From NCBI GenBank assembly GCA_002398565.1, contig DGZP01000041.1, positions 8,422 through 23,107 on the forward strand: a DNA stretch of 14,686 nt. Direction: 5' to 3'. Below, one piece after another: positions 13,589 to 14,686 of this stretch. The notes beneath the pieces were generated by a model, which was not told where the DNA came from, made no database searches, and saw only the letters and a program-made list of their open reading frames with translations. A program made the position numbers and the translations under genes. Numbering within the stretch: position 1 is the stretch's first letter; each line of letters begins with the position of its first letter. The DNA comes from Proteiniphilum sp. UBA4977. GTDB lineage: Bacteria > Bacteroidota > Bacteroidia > Bacteroidales > Dysgonomonadaceae.

Positions 13589-13930
13589 ATGGAGAAAATT
13601 ATTATCACAACACCCGACGAATTGAAAGCGCTGGTAAAGGAGGCGGTACACGGGTTGCTACCGGCACCGGCAGAACAAAAGAACGATACGGATGCCGCCA
13701 ACCTTGTGGAGATACTCGCCTTCCTGAAAGAAAACGGTTATCCCACATCCAGAGGGAAGATGTACAAGCTCACTTCCGCAGGAGATATCCCGCACCGGAT
13801 GTATAACGGCAAACTTGTCTTTTCACGGAAAGAGGTACTGAAATGGGCTGCAAGCCAGACACGAAACCGACATGACTATAGTGAAATCACCCGAACCGTT
13901 GCCCGTAGCGCACGCAGGAAAATGAAATGA
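13589..13930 (+). CDS. Excisionase-like helix-turn-helix protein
   Basis: A 113-residue protein with a MerR/excisionase-type winged HTH at about 40-88. Helices NLVEILAFLKENGYPTSRGKMYKLT are followed by the wing SAGDIPHRMYNGKLVFSRKEVLKWA, which matches the usual pattern of sGeiPh...gklvFsr.evl.W. The tail is strongly basic (RSARRKMK). Small proteins of this type sit before the replication helicase in many Bacteroidales elements and act in excision or gene control; the role here is inferred. The frame is open back to an ATG at 13466, but that start sits at the second promoter's own start site and upstream of the third promoter, so ATG 13589 is preferred. Only four bases separate it from the helicase gene. 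Confidence 0.82.
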   Translation: MEKIIITTPDELKALVKEAVHGLLPAPAEQKNDTDAANLVEILAFLKENGYPTSRGKMYKLTSAGDIPHRMYNGKLVFSRKEVLKWAASQTRNRHDYSEITRTVARSARRKMK

Positions 13931-13934
13931 GGTC

Positions 13935-14686
13935 ATGGGAAATAAAAGAGAATATATCCGTGTCGGGACAACCCTGTACAAGAATGTAAGGCGACCACTG
14001 ATCAGTGGCGATTTTATCGAGGAGAAGATTGTCTGGAGCTATGAAGCACTACGGCAGGATTACGGGAAAAACAGTCTCCCCGAAATCGGGAAATACGACG
14101 GCTTTTGCATCATACCCAGTCATATAGACTACCGGCAGGTATATGGAACTTTCCTCAACCAATACGAACCTATTGGCCATACACCATGCGAGGATGATTT
14201 TCCTTATATTCGGCTATTTCTGGAACACATTTTCGAGGAACAGATAGAGTTGGGATTTGACTATATCCAACTATTGTATGTCCGTCCGACACAAATGCTG
14301 CCCATCCTCTTACTCGTTTCCAATGAAAGGGAAACAGGCAAGACAACGTTCCTGAAATTCCTGAAAGCATTATTCGGGAAGAATGCCACATTCAACACGA
14401 ACGAGGATTTTAAAAGCCAGTTCAATGCCGACTGGGCAAACCGGCTGTTGATCCTTGTTGATGAGTTGCTGTTGAACAGGATGGAGGATACCGAGAAGAT
14501 AAAGAACCTGTCAACAGCCGGAGATTACAAGATTGAAGCCAAGGGGAAAGACCGTCGTGAGATCGAGTTCTTTGCCAAGTTCGTACTCTGTTCCAATAAT
14601 GAAAAGAACCCGATTATCATCCCGAGGGAAGAAATCCGTTTCTGGGTTCGTAAAGTCAAACCGGTCGAAAAGGATATAACTTCCCT
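13935..14686 (+). CDS. DUF5906-type SF3 helicase (primase-helicase), 3' end outside window
   Basis: The frame is open from ATG 13935 to the window end (250 codons seen). It is a superfamily-3 AAA+ helicase of the kind that replicates mobile elements. The Walker A loop is at residues 129-138 (SNERETGKTT), the Walker B strand LLILVDE at 171-177 (D176, E177), sensor 1 FVLCSNN at 216-222, and a candidate arginine region RFW at 235-237. In the Walker A loop the first glycine of GxxxxGKT is replaced by N130, while GKT is intact. The short N-terminal part (1-115) shows no primase zinc motif. It follows the excisionase-like gene after four bases and is probably cotranscribed. Confidence 0.85.
   Translation, partial: MGNKREYIRVGTTLYKNVRRPLISGDFIEEKIVWSYEALRQDYGKNSLPEIGKYDGFCIIPSHIDYRQVYGTFLNQYEPIGHTPCEDDFPYIRLFLEHIFEEQIELGFDYIQLLYVRPTQMLPILLLVSNERETGKTTFLKFLKALFGKNATFNTNEDFKSQFNADWANRLLILVDELLLNRMEDTEKIKNLSTAGDYKIEAKGKDRREIEFFAKFVLCSNNEKNPIIIPREEIRFWVRKVKPVEKDITS

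Larger units (their letters stand above)
12743..14686. mobile_element. Probable left end of an integrative/mobilizable element
   Basis: The segment from just after tRNA-Gly to the window end carries two small HTH proteins and a DUF5906-type SF3 helicase, a gene set typical of Bacteroidales mobilizable or integrative elements and phage-like islands. No integrase, relaxase or second att copy is visible, and the right end lies outside the window, so the left boundary at about 12740 is an estimate. Confidence 0.5.

Overview
This 14.7 kb window is from a bacterium of the phylum Bacteroidota, most likely order Bacteroidales; a family such as Dysgonomonadaceae is only a guess. Several genes and both tRNAs are preceded by the Bacteroidota-type -7 promoter box TAnnTTTG, genes lack strong Shine-Dalgarno sequences, and the gene families are typical of the group (GH123-like lipoprotein, S8 peptidase, XseA/XseB, IspD, Lrp, tyrosine phenol-lyase-type lyase).

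Positions 1-12740 look like a chromosomal backbone. A lone GH123/DUF4091-type lipoprotein gene converges on a minus-strand pair, rsmA-corA, and a very long inverted repeat separates them. Divergent from rsmA is a tight plus-strand run: a YbhN/LPG-synthase-like membrane protein, the M20C dipeptidase pepD, a flavodoxin-domain protein, a 71-residue membrane protein and a secreted subtilisin-family peptidase. Gaps are 24 bases or less, including a TGATG stop/start overlap. A second run, xseA-xseB-ispD, has its own good promoter and an ATGA overlap. An Lrp/AsnC regulator follows with its own promoter. It shares one compact bidirectional terminator with tRNA-Pro(CGG) on the opposite strand.

Next to tRNA-Pro is the most unusual gene-like object here: a minus-strand reading frame of 136 codons. 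It begins as a tyrosine phenol-lyase/tryptophanase and then jumps, in frame, to the extreme C-terminus of the same enzyme family. About 320 residues are missing, including the catalytic core and the PLP lysine. It looks like an internally deleted lyase rather than a simple truncation.

From about 12740 to the window end the content changes to accessory DNA. Just beyond tRNA-Gly(CCC) and its terminator lie a tandem 11-mer, an unrecognised HTH protein, a 310-base region with two or three stacked promoter-like boxes and a repeated 18-mer, an excisionase-like HTH protein, and the start of a DUF5906-type SF3 helicase that runs off the window. This matches the replication/control end of an integrative or mobilizable element, probably inserted beside the tRNA. 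No integrase or relaxase is visible, so the element's class and exact ends cannot be fixed here.
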